Source of the DNA: Bradyrhizobium sp. JYMT SZCCT0428
Lineage (GTDB): Bacteria > Pseudomonadota > Alphaproteobacteria > Rhizobiales > Xanthobacteraceae
Length of the DNA: 64,000 nt
Direction: 5' to 3'
Assembly: GCF_018131075.1 (NCBI RefSeq)
Contig: NZ_JAFCLS010000005.1
Coordinates: 221,937-285,936 of the forward strand
The notes beneath the pieces were generated by a model. That model searched no databases, was not told the DNA's origin, and saw only the letters and a list, made by a program, of their open reading frames with translations. Each line of letters begins with the position of its first letter. Position 1 is the first letter of the stretch. This document shows positions 62,711-64,000 of this stretch, in pieces. The translations under genes and the position numbers were made by a program.

Positions 62711-63198
62711 TTCGTTCGCATTTCGGTGGTGTGCGCTGATGTCAATAGATCGCCCCGTCTTGTCGGCAGGCACGGGTCGGTGAAACCGGAGGACGCCGCC
62801 GCTTCATCCGAGGCCGTCAAGGAAAGGGTCGTTGAATTGCGTTCGCGCGCGCTAGCTTCTTTGTCGGCCCCGCGCGTGGCGATCCTGAGTGCATCGTGCG
62901 GCAATGGCCGTTGCAGCGCCTTGGCTTTATCACACGGTGCGCCCATCCAAACGTCGCGGCTCCTAATCGGTGAGCATCCCGTGTCGTTAACGGATCGTGA
63001 ACCGGCTCAGAACACCATCGGCCCGTCCTTCTGGGGACATTAGTATTGCGTGAGCGAAGCAGAGGCCGTCACCGTCTTACCCCAGCTTCCGGTGACGGCT
63101 TGTTGCGCCGACTCCATTTCCACTACGACACACCGCCCCGTCGCCTGACGCCATCCGCACGCGCTTACCGTCACCGTGCGGCGCGGTCTCGGGCGCTG
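62711..63198. other. gap with a hairpin
   Basis: No convincing gene. CCGTCACCG (63066-63074) pairs with CGGTGACGG (63090-63098) across a 15-base loop. It is a possible terminator but lacks a T run. Confidence 0.35.
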
Positions 63199-63540
63199 TC
63201 AATTGTCGTTTGGCAGGCGTAAGTGGATCTCCGTGCTTGGAATAGTGCCCTGATCCAGGGTCATGACGGCTATGTCCACGACGTGCAGCGATCTGGGACG
63301 GTCATAGAAATATTTGAGATGCCAGACGGGTCCAAAGTCCGGTGTCACGATGAAATCGCCGGAGCTAAGCGCCCGCGTAATCAACTTGATCGCGTCGTGG
63401 TTTTTCAGCGGTGAATACAACAGGACCTCGATCAGCGCGGCCAGAGATAAGCCGTCGTTCAAACTGACCCGCGCGATGTCGTCGCCATAAACTTGCCGTA
63501 AGGCGTTGACAATCGCTGCGACGGTGTTTGGGTCGCGCAT
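63199..63540 (-). CDS. hypothetical protein
   Basis: A 113-residue soluble protein from ATG 63540, 'MRDPNTVAAIVNALRQVYGD' ... 'LSLAALIEVLLYSPLKNHDA' ending with 'STEIHLRLPNDN'. Mixed alpha/beta, no known motif. A longer start at 63636 is possible but overlaps sequence near the repeat. The role is unknown. Confidence 0.5.
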   Translation of the reverse strand: MRDPNTVAAIVNALRQVYGDDIARVSLNDGLSLAALIEVLLYSPLKNHDAIKLITRALSSGDFIVTPDFGPVWHLKYFYDRPRSLHVVDIAVMTLDQGTIPSTEIHLRLPNDN

Positions 63541-64000
63541 CCATGCCTCGTCGTTCGGCCTCCCTCCGGATACGATGGGCAGACCGATTTGTTCCGCATG
63601 ACGTCCGGTCCCCTCCACGCCATCATGCCCTGACACACGCCTCGTTCGCCGCCGCTATATCGCCAGTGTGGCTGCTAATTTGCTCGACCGTGGCTGAGAC
63701 CGGATATTGGTTACGAGGGATGGTGGTTTCCGGGGGGCGGTATGCCGGGATTGAAATTGGTCAGGTACCGGTACCGGTTACTGACCCACATTCTCGCGCT
63801 AGATCTTAGGCCTGCTAGTTTCCGAGCGACAGGCTGATCCGAGTGACGACCGAATCCCACTGACGGTCTTCCGCGGCTGGATAATTTATTAGGACGCAAT
63901 TCATGTATTCGTTCACCCGGTTACAGCGGTTGTACCAGGTTCGCCCATTGCGAATGCTGGACACTGCAAAGAAACGTGGTGTCACTCGTTTGTACTGAAT
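63541..64000. other. terminal gap containing repeat copy B
   Basis: No supported gene up to the window end. The repeat at 63729-63786 is the only structure seen. Confidence 0.4.
63729..63786 (+). repeat. diverged direct repeat, copy B
   Basis: Matches copy A at 61089-61146. This copy reads GGCGGTATGCCGGG, TTGAAATTGGTCAGGTACC and GGTACCGGTTAC. The GGTACC-GGTACC doublet is a local palindrome, which may mark the end of a small element. Confidence 0.55.

Noticed and set aside
62726..63043. 105-codon plus-strand frame
   Set aside because: Starts without a ribosome-binding site and shows no domain; a competing minus-strand frame covers the same bases equally well.

Overview
The window looks like chromosomal DNA of a Bradyrhizobium-type alphaproteobacterium (Nitrobacteraceae). 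It is GC-rich, and the basis for the placement is recognition of many small families I associate with that group: CsbD, DUF892, Ku, phasins, DUF421, short CxxC proteins and the '[12 protein letters not shown]' protein. No ribosomal or other phylogenetic marker is present, so the genus is an inference. Much of the window is accessory in character. Intact operons are separated by stretches of very small genes and by many broken genes: an HlyD adaptor, an MFS exporter, an AI-2E permease, two ATP-dependent DNA ligase fragments, a DUF892 protein, a histidine kinase tail, two receiver relics, a DegP-like relic and a tRNA-Lys 3' fragment. No transposase, integrase or CRISPR array was seen.

Layout. 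0-2.3 kb: decayed type I secretion adaptor and MFS exporter, and a small DNA-binding-like protein. 2.8-5 kb: secreted caspase-like protein with a peptidoglycan-binding domain, then an OmpA-family protein. 5-9.3 kb: tRNA-Lys fragment, NUDIX hydrolase, CsbD and small envelope proteins. 9.3-14.1 kb: AI-2E family permease with an extra C-terminal domain, zinc alcohol dehydrogenase and tiny membrane proteins. 14.3-27.1 kb (minus strand): a tightly overlapping chemosensory operon in the order soluble tandem-domain MCP, triple CheW, CheB, HEAT protein, CheR, CheY, CheA, 90-aa protein, CheY, CheC, PAS hybrid kinase, receiver. 27.3-29.8 kb: UvrA-like ABC ATPase, divergent from the chemosensory operon. 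30-35.8 kb: a second AI-2E permease, inactivated by an internal deletion, followed by a run of YqjD/ElaB-like, Holin-X-like and membrane proteins. 36-45 kb: small hypotheticals, two zinc-ribbon proteins, Ku, a HAD phosphatase, a TolA-like coiled coil and a DUF421 protein.

45-48.3 kb: a ribbon-helix-helix regulator with a strong palindromic operator, a PHB-depolymerase-family esterase, a kinase relic and a phasin. 49.5-56.4 kb: an ABC uptake operon (binding protein, fused permease, ATPase) coupled to a CaiB/BaiF CoA-transferase and a CitE-like CoA-ester lyase, with a divergent GntR regulator. The operon reads as import, CoA activation and C-C cleavage of a small organic acid. 56.6-64 kb: small genes, receivers (one lacking its phospho-acceptor region), a double-glycine-leader-like peptide, a ligase fragment, a phasin, a secreted protein and a Fis-type HTH protein.

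The best candidates for something new are the chemosensory operon (two signalling tips in one soluble receptor, three CheW domains in one adaptor, and HEAT and CheC partners), the AI-2E/YqjD/Holin-X envelope cluster, and the double-glycine peptide at 59.1 kb. All function assignments come from reading the sequence and from family knowledge; no database search was run.
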